Positions 42,617 to 53,072 of a DNA stretch of 64,000 bases are shown piece by piece. Within the stretch, counting starts at the first letter, position 1. Each line of letters starts with the position of its first letter. The notes beneath the pieces were generated by a model that was not told where the DNA came from, ran no database searches, and was given only the letters and a program-made list of their open reading frames with translations. Source of the DNA: an uncultured Paracoccaceae bacterium (lineage in GTDB: Bacteria > Pseudomonadota > Alphaproteobacteria > Rhodobacterales > Rhodobacteraceae); NCBI GenBank assembly GCA_947497065.1, contig CANMEQ010000001.1, positions 386,208 through 450,207 on the forward strand, given 5' to 3'. The translations under genes were made by a program, and so were the position numbers.

Positions 42617-44494
42617 ATGGCCGATAAGACCGAGACAAAGAAGAAAACCAGCAAGTCACGCAACCTTGCGGCTTGGGTGATTATGGGCCTGCTGTTTGTG
42701 GGTCTCATCGGGTTCGGGGGCGCGGGCCTGAGCGGCACGGTGCGGTCTATCGGCTCGGTCGGTGAAAAATCCATTTCGGCGCAGACCTATTTCCAAGAAT
42801 TGAACGCGCAGATTGCCCTGCAATCCCAACGGGTTGGCCGAACAATTTCATTCCCCGAAGCCGAAGCCAGCGGCATTCCTGCACGCACGTTGCAAACGGT
42901 TGTGGCACAGCGCGCGTTGGACAACGAAGTGACGGAGCTTGGGTTGTCTGTGGGTGATGACGTGGTCAGCGAACAAGTCTTGGCGAACCCATCGTTCCGT
43001 GGATTGGACGGCACGTTTGATCGTGCGCAATACCGCGATACGCTGTCACGGTCGAACATTGGTGTGGGCGAGTATGAGGATTCCCTGCGCGAGAATGCGG
43101 CGCGGTCTTTGGTTCAGGGGGCTGTGTTTACCGGCGTGCCTGCACCTACGGTTTATGGGGAAACGCTGGCGCGGTTTGCGCGCGAAGGGCGCACGATCAC
43201 TTGGGCCACCTTGTCTGCCGATGATTTCGAGGTTGTTCTGGAGGAGCCGACAGAAGCAGATTTGCAGGCGCATTATGATGCGAACCCTGCCCTTTATACC
43301 AGCCCCGAGACACGGGTGATCGAGTATGTTTGGCTGACGCCAGAGATGATCCAGGATGAGGTCACGGTGGCTGAAGAGGAGCTGCGCGCGGAATACGAGG
43401 CGCGCATCGACGAATTCCAACAGCCTGAACGGCGTTTGGTTGAACAATTGGTGTTTTCCAATGACGAGGCCGCACAGGCCGCGTTGGAGGCGATTGCTGC
43501 CGGTGACACGACGTTCCCAGATTTGGTGGCAGAGCGTGGATTGTCCTTGTCGGACATTGATTTGGGTGACGTGACCGAAGACCAGATGGACGACGCGGGC
43601 CCTGCTGTATTTGCGGCGGAAACAGGCGATGTTGTTGGGCCCTTCCCAACGGATTTGGGACCTGCATTGTTCCGGATGAACGCTATTTTGGCGGCACGGA
43701 ATACAACATTCGAAGAGGCCCTGCCTGCGCTGCGTGAAGACGAGGCTGCGGCGCGTGCTGTTCGGATTATCGAAGATCAGATCGACCCGATCACAAACCT
43801 GCTGGCCGGTGGGGCCGCCCTTTCTGATTTGGCGGAGCAGACCGACATGAAATTGAGCCGCATCGACTGGGTTGAGGGCGAAAGCTCTGGCATTGCGGCT
43901 TATGCTGCGTTCCGCGATGTTGCGGCCGCTACGGACGTGGGTGATTACGCCGAGTTGCACGAGCTGGAAGATGGCGGGTTGTTCGCGATTGAAGTGACAG
44001 AGGTGCGCGCACCTGCGGTGATCCCCTTGGCGGACATCCGTGATGAGGTGATCAGCGGTTGGGAGGCCGAAGCCTTTGCAACGGCTGTTGTGGATGAGGC
44101 AGAAGCCCGTGCGGCGCGGCTTCGTGAAGCGGTGCAGGATTTTGCAGTTGTTGATTTGCAGGCCACGGAAGAAACCGCCCTCACCCGTCGTGGGTTTGTG
44201 AACGGCACGCCGCAAACCTTCCTGACGGATGTGTTTGAAATGGAAGTTGGCGAGGTTCGCGTGATTGAACACGGCGAGACCGCTATCGTGGTGCGGCTGG
44301 ACGAGGTGATTGCGGCGGACACAACTGACGACGCGTTTACTGCTGAGTTGGAGACGATTGCTGAAAGTGCAGCTGAGGGTATCGCGCAGGATATCTACGA
44401 AATCTACACCCGCGACGTTCAGGTGCGCACGGATGTGAGCATCAACCAAGCTGCAGTGAATGCGATCCACGCGAATTTCGGGGCGACATACTAA
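42617..44494 (+). CDS. Membrane-anchored peptidyl-prolyl isomerase/chaperone (PpiD/SurA-like)
   Basis: A 625-residue periplasmic chaperone with a short Lys/Thr-rich cytoplasmic head, one transmembrane segment (about residues 18-40) and a SurA_N-type chaperone region. A parvulin-type domain is at about residues 240-365 (RRLVEQLVFSNDEAAQAALEAI ... GDVVGPFPTDLGPALFRMNAI). It probably helps fold secreted and outer-membrane proteins. It ends one base before the trpE start, so trpE is likely read from the same transcript. Confidence 0.88.
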   Translation: MADKTETKKKTSKSRNLAAWVIMGLLFVGLIGFGGAGLSGTVRSIGSVGEKSISAQTYFQELNAQIALQSQRVGRTISFPEAEASGIPARTLQTVVAQRALDNEVTELGLSVGDDVVSEQVLANPSFRGLDGTFDRAQYRDTLSRSNIGVGEYEDSLRENAARSLVQGAVFTGVPAPTVYGETLARFAREGRTITWATLSADDFEVVLEEPTEADLQAHYDANPALYTSPETRVIEYVWLTPEMIQDEVTVAEEELRAEYEARIDEFQQPERRLVEQLVFSNDEAAQAALEAIAAGDTTFPDLVAERGLSLSDIDLGDVTEDQMDDAGPAVFAAETGDVVGPFPTDLGPALFRMNAILAARNTTFEEALPALREDEAAARAVRIIEDQIDPITNLLAGGAALSDLAEQTDMKLSRIDWVEGESSGIAAYAAFRDVAAATDVGDYAELHELEDGGLFAIEVTEVRAPAVIPLADIRDEVISGWEAEAFATAVVDEAEARAARLREAVQDFAVVDLQATEETALTRRGFVNGTPQTFLTDVFEMEVGEVRVIEHGETAIVVRLDEVIAADTTDDAFTAELETIAESAAEGIAQDIYEIYTRDVQVRTDVSINQAAVNAIHANFGATY

Positions 44495-44495
44495 G

Positions 44496-45995
44496 ATGAC
44501 CCCTGATTTTAAGACTTTTGAGGCGGGATACGACGCGGGCCGCCATCAGATCGTATACACCCGTTTGACAGCCGATCTGGACACACCAGTGTCGTTGATG
44601 CTGAAACTAAACGGTGCAGGCAAACATGCGTTTTTGCTGGAATCTGTCACCGGTGGTGAAGTGCGCGGGCGCTATTCCATCGTTGGCATGAACCCCGATT
44701 TGATCTGGGATTGCCGTGGCACCACCAGCCGGTTGAACCGCACGGCGCGCTTTGACGATGATGCGTTTGTCGACCAAGCAGGCGATCCGCTGGACAATCT
44801 GCGCAGCTTGATTGCCGAAAGCCGGATTGATCTGCCCGATGATTTGCCGCCCGCCTCTGCAGGATTGTTCGGCTATTTGGGCTACGACATGATCCGCTTG
44901 GTTGAACATCTGCCCGATGTGAACCCTGATCCACTGGGCCTGCCCGATGCGGTGATGTTGCGCCCGTCAGTAGTGGCGGTTTTGGACGGTGTGAAGGGCG
45001 AGGTGATTTTGGTTGCCCCCGCCTATGCCGATGGGGGTCTGTCGGCAAAGGCGGCCTATGCGCAGGCGGCTGAACGGGTGATGGATGCGCAGCGTGCGCT
45101 GGAGCGGCCTGTGCCCCATGTTGAATTGACCAGCGATGAGGAACCCTCGGAGCCGCCGGTGTCGAACTTCACCAAGGCGGGGTACATGGAGGCCGTTGAA
45201 AAGGCCAAAGATTACATTCGCGCAGGTGATATTTTTCAGGTTGTGCCCGCACAGCGGTGGACCCAAACCTTCCGCGAGCCGCCCTTCGCGCTATATCGGT
45301 CCTTGCGCCGCACGAACCCCTCGCCGTTTATGTTTTTCTTTAACTACGGTGGGTATCAGGTGATTGGGGCCAGCCCCGAGATTTTAGTGCGTGTGTTCGG
45401 CAATGAGGTGACAATCCGGCCCATCGCAGGCACCCGCCCCCGTGGTGCGACGCCTGAGGAAGATAAGGCCAACGAATTGGATTTGATGGCCGATAAGAAA
45501 GAGCTGGCCGAGCATTTGATGCTGCTAGATCTGGGTCGGAACGATACGGGCAAAGTGTCTAAGATCGGGACCGTGCGCCCGACGGATCAATTCATTATCG
45601 AACGCTACAGCCATGTGATGCATATCGTGTCGAACGTGGTGGGTGAACTGGCCGATGACCAAGATGCCCTTTCGGCGTTCTTTGCGGGCATGCCTGCAGG
45701 GACGGTGTCAGGGGCACCCAAAGTGCGCGCGATGGAGATCATTGACGAGCTAGAGCCCGAAAAACGCGGTATTTACGGCGGGGGCTGCGGCTATTTCAGC
45801 GCCAATGGCGACATGGATATGTGTATCGCTCTGCGCACGGCGGTTTTGAAGGGCGATCAATTGTATATCCAAGCGGGCGGTGGCGTTGTTTATGACAGCG
45901 ACCCGGAAGCGGAATACATGGAAACGGTCCACAAATCGAACGCAATCCGCCGCGCAGCTGCGGATGCTGTGAAATTCACAAGCGGCAATTCCTAA
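44496..45995 (+). CDS. trpE: Anthranilate synthase component I
   Basis: A 499-residue chorismate-utilising enzyme. The tryptophan-feedback region LLESVTGGEVRGRYSIVG lies at about residues 46-63, and the C-terminal chorismate-binding domain includes IAGTRPRGATPEEDKANELDLMADKKELAEHLMLLDLGRND and GCGYFSANGDMDMCIALRT. It is separated from trpG by a minus-strand gene. ATG 44496 follows ppiD by one base. Confidence 0.96.
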   Translation: MTPDFKTFEAGYDAGRHQIVYTRLTADLDTPVSLMLKLNGAGKHAFLLESVTGGEVRGRYSIVGMNPDLIWDCRGTTSRLNRTARFDDDAFVDQAGDPLDNLRSLIAESRIDLPDDLPPASAGLFGYLGYDMIRLVEHLPDVNPDPLGLPDAVMLRPSVVAVLDGVKGEVILVAPAYADGGLSAKAAYAQAAERVMDAQRALERPVPHVELTSDEEPSEPPVSNFTKAGYMEAVEKAKDYIRAGDIFQVVPAQRWTQTFREPPFALYRSLRRTNPSPFMFFFNYGGYQVIGASPEILVRVFGNEVTIRPIAGTRPRGATPEEDKANELDLMADKKELAEHLMLLDLGRNDTGKVSKIGTVRPTDQFIIERYSHVMHIVSNVVGELADDQDALSAFFAGMPAGTVSGAPKVRAMEIIDELEPEKRGIYGGGCGYFSANGDMDMCIALRTAVLKGDQLYIQAGGGVVYDSDPEAEYMETVHKSNAIRRAAADAVKFTSGNS

Positions 45996-46001
45996 CGTCG
46001 G

Positions 46002-46024
46002 CCTAAGGCCTCACTGGCCTTAGG
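46002..46024. terminator. Hairpin between convergent trpE and deacetylase gene
   Basis: CCTAAGGCC (46002-46010) and GGCCTTAGG (46016-46024) form a perfect 9-bp stem with a 5-base loop, directly after trpE and 14 bp before the deacetylase stop. No T-run follows; a bidirectional or Rho-assisted terminator is likely. Confidence 0.55.
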
Positions 46025-46037
46025 ACCGCAGCTTAGA

Positions 46038-47618
46038 TTATTGGTTTTTGAGAATGGTGCTCACCGGCACGATGGCGACTTGTTCGTTCAACGAGGCGGT
46101 GCCCCACAGAATAAGGGCTGAAATGGTATCAGGGCGCACGCGCCCGACCAAGATCACGTCGCTTTCTTGACGCGCGCGGAATGCGGCCTGATCGACAAAG
46201 CGGCGGATCACGCGGGCATCTTGATCATCGGCATCCAAATCACGGTAAATGACGCCTGCTGGCACGCCAGCCTGTTCAGCCGCGCGGCTAGCGGTGTTTA
46301 GCCCTTGGCTGGCGGTCACAAATCCGCGCCCTTGGGCGGCCAGAATATCCATCACTTGCGCGGTGACTTCAGGATCAGATTGCAGGCCGCCTGCCCCTGT
46401 GTCCAACACGGCGATGGTTTCTGGCAAGGTTTGGAAAACGCTTTCGAAGGCAATTTCAACGTCGGAGGGCACGGCGCCCTCTGGCAGTGATCCCAAAACG
46501 GCGACTTCGAAGCCATCGGCACGGTAGCGCGCCATCAGGTCGGCGGCGCCAGCCATGGCAGGATCGAGGGCAATGGTCACATCAAAGGGCAAACCCGCAA
46601 GGGCCGCTGCGGCGGCGGACATTGTACCGTCATCCACCAAGATGAATGACATCAACGGCGCATCCCCCACGTCGACCGAAGGGGTAGCTGCGAACTGGGC
46701 CAAGGCGTTGGTTGCTGTGGGCGCGTCTGCCTGTGCTGCCGGAGTGTCCTCGGTGGCGACGGGATCAGCGCCGGGGCGCCGCACGATCACGCCCGTGTCG
46801 CGATCAGTCAGCAGTGTGTTTTCACCGCCCTGCAACTGAAACCGACGGGGGCCTGTTGTTGGAGGTACGCCGCCTTCGTTTTCGGCGAATGGCGTCGCGT
46901 CGACCGGCGTGTCAGGTGCTTCGACGAGCGGGGCGTCTGCCGCCGGTGCCTCGGGCGCGGCGGGGTTTGGCAATTCAGGTTCGGCCACGCCCAGATCAAC
47001 AACGAAGGTTTCGGTGGGCGCCGTGTCTTCGGTGCCTGTGATCAGCACGCTGCCTTCGCCGTCGGGCGTGTCGCCTTCTGCTGTCTCTGGCGTGGGGGAC
47101 GTTGGTTCAGCGACGACCACAGGCGCTGCGGGTGCCGTTGAAACTACAAGGTTTTCTTCGGTCACGGGCACTTGTGGGGCGGCGGCTTGGGGATTTGGAA
47201 ACACGGGGTCAATGGTTTCAGCGGCCACAGCGCTCGTCTCGCCCGCCGTTGGGGCATCTAACTTGCCTTCCACAGAGACCACAGAGGGTTCATCCAAGGG
47301 GGCTGTATCGGCGTTGAGCGTGGGTTGATCGGGCGTGATGTCCACCGGGCTTGCCGGTTCGCGTGCACTCGCTTCGCCTTCGGGCAGGCTTGGGGTCACA
47401 GGGGCTTCGACTGACAGGCTGCCTACAGGCGTGGACAGGCCGGTTGTGGTTTCATCCGCGGCTGGCGTGTCTGCTGCTGCGTCTTGTTGGGGCGCGTCCA
47501 CCAAGGGTGGTGCGGGCGGTGTCACGCCTGCGGGTTGTTCGCCCATCACCGAGGCCACAGAGAGCGCCAAAGCCGACACCATGCCGCCTGTTACCATTCC
47601 ACCAAACAATCCACGCAT
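46038..47618 (-). CDS. Divergent polysaccharide deacetylase (DUF610) protein with long disordered region
   Basis: A 526-residue envelope protein. Residues 1-25 are a signal/anchor segment. About residues 28-305 are a Pro/Ala/Glu/Thr-rich, probably disordered stretch, and about 320-526 form the divergent deacetylase (NodB-like) domain, FILVDDGTMSAAAAALAGLPFDVTIALDP to LWGTASLNEQVAIVPVSTILKNQ. The usual metal His are not evident, as in this family (YibQ-like). Linked family-wide to envelope or peptidoglycan maintenance. It is antisense between trpE and trpG. Confidence 0.82.
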   Translation of the reverse strand: MRGLFGGMVTGGMVSALALSVASVMGEQPAGVTPPAPPLVDAPQQDAAADTPAADETTTGLSTPVGSLSVEAPVTPSLPEGEASAREPASPVDITPDQPTLNADTAPLDEPSVVSVEGKLDAPTAGETSAVAAETIDPVFPNPQAAAPQVPVTEENLVVSTAPAAPVVVAEPTSPTPETAEGDTPDGEGSVLITGTEDTAPTETFVVDLGVAEPELPNPAAPEAPAADAPLVEAPDTPVDATPFAENEGGVPPTTGPRRFQLQGGENTLLTDRDTGVIVRRPGADPVATEDTPAAQADAPTATNALAQFAATPSVDVGDAPLMSFILVDDGTMSAAAAALAGLPFDVTIALDPAMAGAADLMARYRADGFEVAVLGSLPEGAVPSDVEIAFESVFQTLPETIAVLDTGAGGLQSDPEVTAQVMDILAAQGRGFVTASQGLNTASRAAEQAGVPAGVIYRDLDADDQDARVIRRFVDQAAFRARQESDVILVGRVRPDTISALILWGTASLNEQVAIVPVSTILKNQ

Positions 47619-47808
47619 CTGCTGCTGCCCTATCTCGTCGTTGATCCGGTCTGCGGGAGCCTCAGGACTGCCCCTCTTTTGAACCGCATCGAAATCATTG
47701 CAGGCCTTGACGCCCCCCCGCGCTACGGCCCATGTATGGCAGTACTATATAGGCGGGTGCCCCCAAGACGGTAGCCCCAAATTCACAACTCCCAAAGGCG
47801 GCAAGTCC

Positions 47809-48396
47809 ATGCTTCTGTTGATCGATAATTATGACAGTTTCACCTATAATCTGGTGCATTATTTCGGCGAATTGGGCGCAGACGTTGTCGTGCGGCGCAA
47901 TGACAAGATTGATGTGCAAGAGGCCATGGGTATGGGGGCTTCGGGAATCGTTTTATCGCCCGGGCCGTGTGATCCGGCGCAGGCGGGCATTTGCCTGGCC
48001 CTGACGGAGGCTGCCGCTGAGACGAAAACACCGCTGTTGGGGGTTTGCTTGGGCCACCAGACCATCGGGGAATCCTTTGGCGGCAAAGTGATCCGATGCC
48101 ATGAGATTGTGCATGGCAAGATGGGCACCATGCATCACACCGGCAAATCGGTCTTTGCGGGCCTACCCAGCCCGTTGGAAGCCACGCGTTATCATTCCTT
48201 GATTGTCGAGCGTGAGACCTTGCCCGATTGTCTGGAGGTCACGGCGGAGTTGGAGGATGGCACCATTATGGGGCTGCAACACCGCGAACTGCCAATTCAC
48301 GGGGTTCAATTCCACCCCGAAAGCATCCGGTCCGAGCATGGGCATGCCATGCTGAAGACATTCCTAAACACTTTGCCCGAAAAGGTGACCGCATGA
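47809..48396 (+). CDS. trpG: Anthranilate synthase component II (glutamine amidotransferase)
   Basis: A 195-residue class I amidotransferase. [19 protein letters not shown] begins it; nucleophile Cys in LLGVCLGHQ (about residue 79) and GVQFHPES (His) complete the triad. It supplies ammonia to TrpE. The start at 47809 is preferred to a longer frame. Its TGA overlaps trpD (ATGA). Confidence 0.96.
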   Translation: MLLLIDNYDSFTYNLVHYFGELGADVVVRRNDKIDVQEAMGMGASGIVLSPGPCDPAQAGICLALTEAAAETKTPLLGVCLGHQTIGESFGGKVIRCHEIVHGKMGTMHHTGKSVFAGLPSPLEATRYHSLIVERETLPDCLEVTAELEDGTIMGLQHRELPIHGVQFHPESIRSEHGHAMLKTFLNTLPEKVTA

Positions 48397-49406
48397 CCGA
48401 CGCGATGAAACCGATCATTCAAGCCGCCACCGAAGGCCCCCTCGCCCGTGCGCAAGCCGAAGCCGCATTTGAAGAGTTTTTCAACGGCACCGCGACGCAG
48501 GCCCAAATGGCCGGATTGCTTATGGCCATGCGGACGCGCGGTGAATCTGTGGCTGAATATGCCGCCGCCGCCGCCGTGATGCGCGCCAATTGCGTGCCGG
48601 TGAAGGCTCCTGCTGGCGCGATGGACATCGTCGGCACGGGGGGCGACGGCAAAGGCACGTTGAACATTTCTACGGCCACCGCATTTGTTGTGGCTGGCGC
48701 TGGCGTGACTGTGGCCAAACATGGCAACAAAAACCTGTCGTCCCTGTCCGGTGCTGCAGATGCGCTGTCCGAGATGGGCGTGAACACAATGGTTGGCGCC
48801 GATGTGGTGGAACGCGCGCTGTCTGAGGCTGGGATTGGCTTCATGATGGCGCCCATGCACCATCCGGCGATCAAACATGTGATGCCCGTGCGCCAAGAGC
48901 TGGGTACGAAGACGATCTTCAATATTTTAGGGCCGCTGACGAACCCTGCGGGGGTCAAGCGCCAGTTGACCGGCGCCTTTGCGCCGGATTTGATTTTTCC
49001 CATGGCCGAGACATTGAAAGAACTGGGATCGGAGGCCGCTTGGTTGGTGCATGGCTCTGATGGCACGGACGAGATTACGATTACGGGCACGACGGCTGTT
49101 GCGGCCCTGTCGGGCGGCATGATCGTGGCGCGCGAAGTGCACCCCGAAGACGCAGGTCTGCCCGTGCATCCGTTCGAGGCCATCATGGGTGGCGCGCCTG
49201 CAGATAATGCCAAAGCATTCAAGGCATTGCTGGAGGGTGAACATTCTGCCTATCGCGACGCGGTTCTGCTGAACGCATCAGCTGCCTTGTTGGTTGCGGG
49301 CAAAGTCGAAGGGTTGAAGGCCGGCGTGGAGCTGGCCCGAGACAGCATCGATTCCGGTGCTGCGAAGCGCAGCTTGGAAACATTGGCAAAAGTCACGCAG
49401 GGCTAG
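48393..49406 (+). CDS. trpD: Anthranilate phosphoribosyltransferase
   Basis: A 337-residue PRTase. [17 protein letters not shown] (about residues 77-93) and [15 protein letters not shown] are the PRPP/anthranilate-binding motifs. It is translationally coupled to trpG by ATGA. Confidence 0.97.
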   Translation: MTDAMKPIIQAATEGPLARAQAEAAFEEFFNGTATQAQMAGLLMAMRTRGESVAEYAAAAAVMRANCVPVKAPAGAMDIVGTGGDGKGTLNISTATAFVVAGAGVTVAKHGNKNLSSLSGAADALSEMGVNTMVGADVVERALSEAGIGFMMAPMHHPAIKHVMPVRQELGTKTIFNILGPLTNPAGVKRQLTGAFAPDLIFPMAETLKELGSEAAWLVHGSDGTDEITITGTTAVAALSGGMIVAREVHPEDAGLPVHPFEAIMGGAPADNAKAFKALLEGEHSAYRDAVLLNASAALLVAGKVEGLKAGVELARDSIDSGAAKRSLETLAKVTQG

Positions 49407-49437
49407 TCCTGTTGAATGCGGCCTAAAAATACGTTGG

Positions 49438-49689
49438 CTAGTGCGCGCGCAAGCGTGCCACCAAAGCCGCGTTTTCGCTTTCCCACTGTTTGAACGCCAA
49501 AAAGGCACGGGTGTTTTCTTCCCGCGTCAGGATTGAACCCGGCTTCGCCAAGTCCCCGTCTAAAAACAACCGTTTTGCCTGTTGATATGTTTCATTACAG
49601 GCAAAACGCTCGATCTGGGTGAGCTGGTGCAATTCAGCTAACCCCGTACAGTGATAATAGACTTCAAGCAGCGACATCAGATCGTTCAT
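49438..49689 (-). CDS. Hypothetical protein, 83 aa
   Basis: An 83-residue mostly helical protein ([22 protein letters not shown] to [22 protein letters not shown]) with no recognised domain and only two Cys. It lies antisense between trpD and trpC. The ATG at 49689 is the only sensible start. Coding-like composition supports it being a gene; role unknown. Confidence 0.55.
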   Translation of the reverse strand: MNDLMSLLEVYYHCTGLAELHQLTQIERFACNETYQQAKRLFLDGDLAKPGSILTREENTRAFLAFKQWESENAALVARLRAH

Positions 49690-49817
49690 GGAAAAACCTT
49701 AGCATGGGGGCCGGTCAACGGCGTTCACAATCGGCTGAACAGCATTTTGGCTGCAAATTCGCGGCCCATGGCGCCTCGCCAATTGCCTTCCTCCAGCCGC
49801 CCCGCTACCTATGGGGC

Positions 49818-50624
49818 ATGGATATTTTAGACAAAATCAAAGCCTACAAACTCGAACATGTGGCGGCCTGCAAACAGGACCGGCCCTTGTCTGAGGTTGA
49901 GGCCGCCGCCCGCGCCGCAAGCCCCACCCGCGGCTTCGCAGACCGTTTGATCGAAGCCAGCCGCGAAGGCTATGGTTTGATCGCCGAAATCAAGAAAGCC
50001 AGCCCGTCCAAGGGGTTGATCCGCGAAGATTTCAATCCACCCGAGCTGGCACAGGCCTATGCTGCAGGCGGCGCGACCTGCCTGAGCGTGTTGACCGATG
50101 GACCAAGCTTTCAAGGGGCCGATGACTATTTGATGGCGGCACGTGAGGCGGTGGATCTGCCTGCGCTGCGCAAGGATTTCATGTATGACACCTATCAGGT
50201 GGCCGAGGCGCGCGCGCTGGGGGCGGATGCGATTTTGATCATCCTCGCCTCTGTCGAAGACAGCCAAGCCGCCGAACTGGAAGCCGCCGCGACCGAATGG
50301 GGCATGGATGTGCTGCTAGAAGTGCACAACGCCGAAGAGTTGGAGCGCGCTTGCCATTTGAAGTCGCCGCTCATGGGGATCAACAACCGGAACCTCAAGA
50401 CATTTGAGACCACGTTGGACACCACACGCACCCTTTCAAAAATGGTGCCTGCGGACCGGATTGTGGTCTGTGAAAGCGGGTTGAACACCCCTGAGGACCT
50501 CTCCGATATGGCCCAATACGGCGCGCGGACCTTCCTGATCGGCGAGAGCCTGATGCGGCAGGATGACGTTGCAGCCGCGACACGCAAATTGCTGGCCAAC
50601 CCGATGACCATGGGCGGCATGTGA
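49818..50624 (+). CDS. trpC: Indole-3-glycerol phosphate synthase
   Basis: A 268-residue (beta/alpha)8 enzyme starting [30 protein letters not shown] (about residues 55-69) and [11 protein letters not shown] (near 190) are signatures. ATG 49818 is chosen over a longer frame beginning at 49704, whose upstream part lacks family similarity. Its TGA overlaps the moaC ATG. Confidence 0.96.
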   Translation: MDILDKIKAYKLEHVAACKQDRPLSEVEAAARAASPTRGFADRLIEASREGYGLIAEIKKASPSKGLIREDFNPPELAQAYAAGGATCLSVLTDGPSFQGADDYLMAAREAVDLPALRKDFMYDTYQVAEARALGADAILIILASVEDSQAAELEAAATEWGMDVLLEVHNAEELERACHLKSPLMGINNRNLKTFETTLDTTRTLSKMVPADRIVVCESGLNTPEDLSDMAQYGARTFLIGESLMRQDDVAAATRKLLANPMTMGGM

Positions 50625-51103
50625 TGACCAAAGCCACCCTCAGCCATTTTGACGAGACCGGACAGGCCCATATGGTGGATGTGTCTGACAAGGCCATCAC
50701 GGACCGGATCGCCACGGCTGAGGCTTGGGTGAAAATGGCCCCTGCGACCTTTCAACATGTCGTCGAGGGCACGGCGAAGAAGGGCGATGTTCTGGGGATT
50801 GCGCGGATTGCAGGGATCCAAGGGGCAAAAAAAACCTCTGACCTGATCCCGCTGTGTCACCCCTTGCCCATCACCAAGGTGGCATTGGAGCTGACCCCAG
50901 ACGACACCCTGCCCGGCGTGCGCATCAGCGCAACGGTCAAGACGACCGGCCAGACAGGTGTTGAAATGGAAGCGCTGACCGCAGCTTCTACAGCGGCGTT
51001 GACAGTTTATGACATGCTGAAAGCTGTCCAGAAAGATATGGAGATTGGCGGTCTCCGCGTGACATTGAAAGACGGCGGTAAATCGGGCCGGTTTGAGGGA
51101 TGA
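50624..51103 (+). CDS. moaC: Cyclic pyranopterin monophosphate synthase MoaC
   Basis: A 159-residue MoaC, acting in molybdopterin synthesis. [17 protein letters not shown] (about residues 69-85) and [19 protein letters not shown] contain the active-site residues. ATG 50624 overlaps the trpC stop (TGATG); a GTG one codon earlier is the alternative. It overlaps moeA by ATGA. Confidence 0.96.
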   Translation: MTKATLSHFDETGQAHMVDVSDKAITDRIATAEAWVKMAPATFQHVVEGTAKKGDVLGIARIAGIQGAKKTSDLIPLCHPLPITKVALELTPDDTLPGVRISATVKTTGQTGVEMEALTAASTAALTVYDMLKAVQKDMEIGGLRVTLKDGGKSGRFEG

Positions 51104-52290
51104 TAACAGTCGAGCAGGCCCAGTCGCTGTGTTTGGAATTGGTGCATCAAGGGCCGGTTGAACGGGTGCCACTTGATCAAGCGCTTAGGCGCACGCTGGC
51201 CGAAGATATCCAAGCCAACCGCGATCAGCCGCCCTTTTCCGCCTCTGCAATGGATGGATATGCCATCGCGGAAGGTGACGCAGTCCAGGGTCGAACGTTG
51301 CAGATGGTGGGCGAAGCCGCCGCTGGGCATGGCTGGGATAGAACGTTGGCGGCAGGACAGACGGTGCGTATTTTTACCGGCGCGCCCGTACCTGCAGGGG
51401 CCGACCGGGTTGTGATCCAAGAAAACATCACGGCTCAGGGCGATCAAATCACCTTGTCTGAGCCGCTGTCGGTTAACATCAACATCAGACCGCAAGGCGC
51501 TGATTTTTCAAAAGAGTTTACCTTGCCCTCCCCGCGCGTTTTGGCACCCGCCGATCTGGCGTTGCTGGCTGCTATGAACCACGCCGATGTTCCAGTTGTC
51601 GCACGGCCAAAGGTTGCGCTCATTTCCACGGGCGACGAATTATTGATGCCCGGTGGTGCGCCGTCTGCGGATCAGATCATCGCGTCGAACGTCTTCGCCC
51701 TCCATGCGATGTTGCTGGAAAACGGGGCTGCGCCACGGATCTTCCCAATCGCGAAAGACACCGCAGAAGATTTGGATGCAGTGCTGCGCGACGCCGAAAC
51801 CTGGGACGCGGATATCGTTGTCACCATCGGTGGGGCCTCTGTGGGGGATCATGATTTGGTGGCACCTGCGTTGGACTGGTTTGGCGTCACGCGCACCTTC
51901 CACAAGATCGCCATGCGGCCCGGAAAGCCACTAATGGCCGGCGCGAAGGGTGCAACGGTGTATTTGGGTCTGCCGGGCAACCCTGTATCTGCGGTTGTAT
52001 GCGGGCACCTGTTTTTGCTGCCTGTTGTGCGCCGTGCCTTGGGGCAGACTGATGTTGTCCCCAAGGGTTTGACGGCCCAATTGGGGGCGAGTTTGCCCGC
52101 CGGTGGCCCCCGCGCCCACTACATGCGCGCACGGTTCGAGGAGACCGCCACGGCACGGGTCGTCACCGCGTTCGACAAACAAGACAGCTCGATGCTGACC
52201 GTGTTAGCCGACGCGAATTGTCTGCTGTTGCGCCCCATTGAGGACGGCCCGAAAAACAGCGGTGATGCGGTGACGATTTTTCCGATCTAG
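51100..52290 (+). CDS. moeA: Molybdopterin molybdenumtransferase MoeA
   Basis: A 396-residue MoeA that inserts molybdate into the pterin. [36 protein letters not shown] and [13 protein letters not shown] mark domains I-III, and GLPGNPVSA closes the core. Coupled to moaC. The linkage trpC-moaC-moeA-lexA is, to my knowledge, typical of Rhodobacterales. Confidence 0.96.
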   Translation: MITVEQAQSLCLELVHQGPVERVPLDQALRRTLAEDIQANRDQPPFSASAMDGYAIAEGDAVQGRTLQMVGEAAAGHGWDRTLAAGQTVRIFTGAPVPAGADRVVIQENITAQGDQITLSEPLSVNINIRPQGADFSKEFTLPSPRVLAPADLALLAAMNHADVPVVARPKVALISTGDELLMPGGAPSADQIIASNVFALHAMLLENGAAPRIFPIAKDTAEDLDAVLRDAETWDADIVVTIGGASVGDHDLVAPALDWFGVTRTFHKIAMRPGKPLMAGAKGATVYLGLPGNPVSAVVCGHLFLLPVVRRALGQTDVVPKGLTAQLGASLPAGGPRAHYMRARFEETATARVVTAFDKQDSSMLTVLADANCLLLRPIEDGPKNSGDAVTIFPI

Positions 52291-52299
52291 CGGAACATC

Positions 52300-52337
52300 T
52301 TGACACAAAACAAGAACACAGATAGAACATCTAGAAC
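52300..52337 (+). promoter_or_regulatory. lexA promoter with overlapping SOS box
   Basis: A TTGACA (52300-52305) and TAGAAC (52323-52328) with 17-bp spacing form a promoter. GAAC-N7-GAAC (52314-52317 and 52325-52328), the alphaproteobacterial LexA site, covers the -10; a further GAAC lies at 52334. This predicts LexA autoregulation. Confidence 0.8.
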
Positions 52338-52361
52338 TTACATTGGTTCGGGAATTGTCTG

Positions 52362-53072
52362 ATGCTCACCAAAAAGCAACTTGATCTGCTGGAATTCATT
52401 CACAAACGGGTGCAACGCGATGGCGTGCCACCCAGCTTTGACGAAATGAAAGAAGCCCTTGATCTAAGGTCAAAATCTGGCATTCACCGTTTGATCACAG
52501 CCTTGGAAGAACGCGGATTTATTCGGCGATTGGCCCATCGGGCCCGTGCGTTGGAGATCGTGAAACTGCCCGAGGCGTTAGAGGCAAAACTAGGCGGTGC
52601 GCCTGCCCCGTCTGGGTTTGAGCCGCGCGTGATTGAAGGGGATCGCCCCGATACGGTTCCGCCAGCGGCACATGCCCTTTCAAACAACGGTGCAACAGAT
52701 CTGCCAGTGATGGGGCAGATTGCCGCCGGTGTGCCGATCGCGGCTATTTCCCATGCCAGTCATAATGTAACCGTTCCATCCTCCATGGTGGGCAAAGGGA
52801 ACCATTATGCCCTTGAAGTTAAAGGTGATTCCATGATCGACGCGGGGATCAACAACGGGGATGTTGTGATCATTCGCGAAACGAGTACCGCCGACAATGG
52901 CGACATTGTTGTGGCCTTGGTTGAAGATGAAGAAGCAACGTTGAAACGGTACCGTCGCAATGGAAATGCTATCGCGCTTGAGGCGGCAAACCCCGCTTAT
53001 GAGACGCGTTTGTTTCGGGATGATCAGGTTAAAGTTCAGGGCCGCTTGGTCGGACTTATCCGGTCTTACTGA
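52362..53072 (+). CDS. lexA: SOS repressor LexA
   Basis: A 236-residue LexA. The winged-helix N-terminus [29 protein letters not shown] is followed by a linker with the Ala-Gly cleavage site in [12 protein letters not shown], then the Ser of GDSMIDAGI and a Lys in EATLKRY (peptidase dyad). It represses SOS genes and self-cleaves on RecA activation. Its stop directly abuts the comEC stop. In related bacteria LexA also influences GTA production. Confidence 0.97.
   Translation: MLTKKQLDLLEFIHKRVQRDGVPPSFDEMKEALDLRSKSGIHRLITALEERGFIRRLAHRARALEIVKLPEALEAKLGGAPAPSGFEPRVIEGDRPDTVPPAAHALSNNGATDLPVMGQIAAGVPIAAISHASHNVTVPSSMVGKGNHYALEVKGDSMIDAGINNGDVVIIRETSTADNGDIVVALVEDEEATLKRYRRNGNAIALEAANPAYETRLFRDDQVKVQGRLVGLIRSY

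Noticed and set aside
49704-49817. N-terminal extension of trpC
   Set aside because: The frame is open upstream but its residues are unlike the family, and ATG 49818 gives the normal start.
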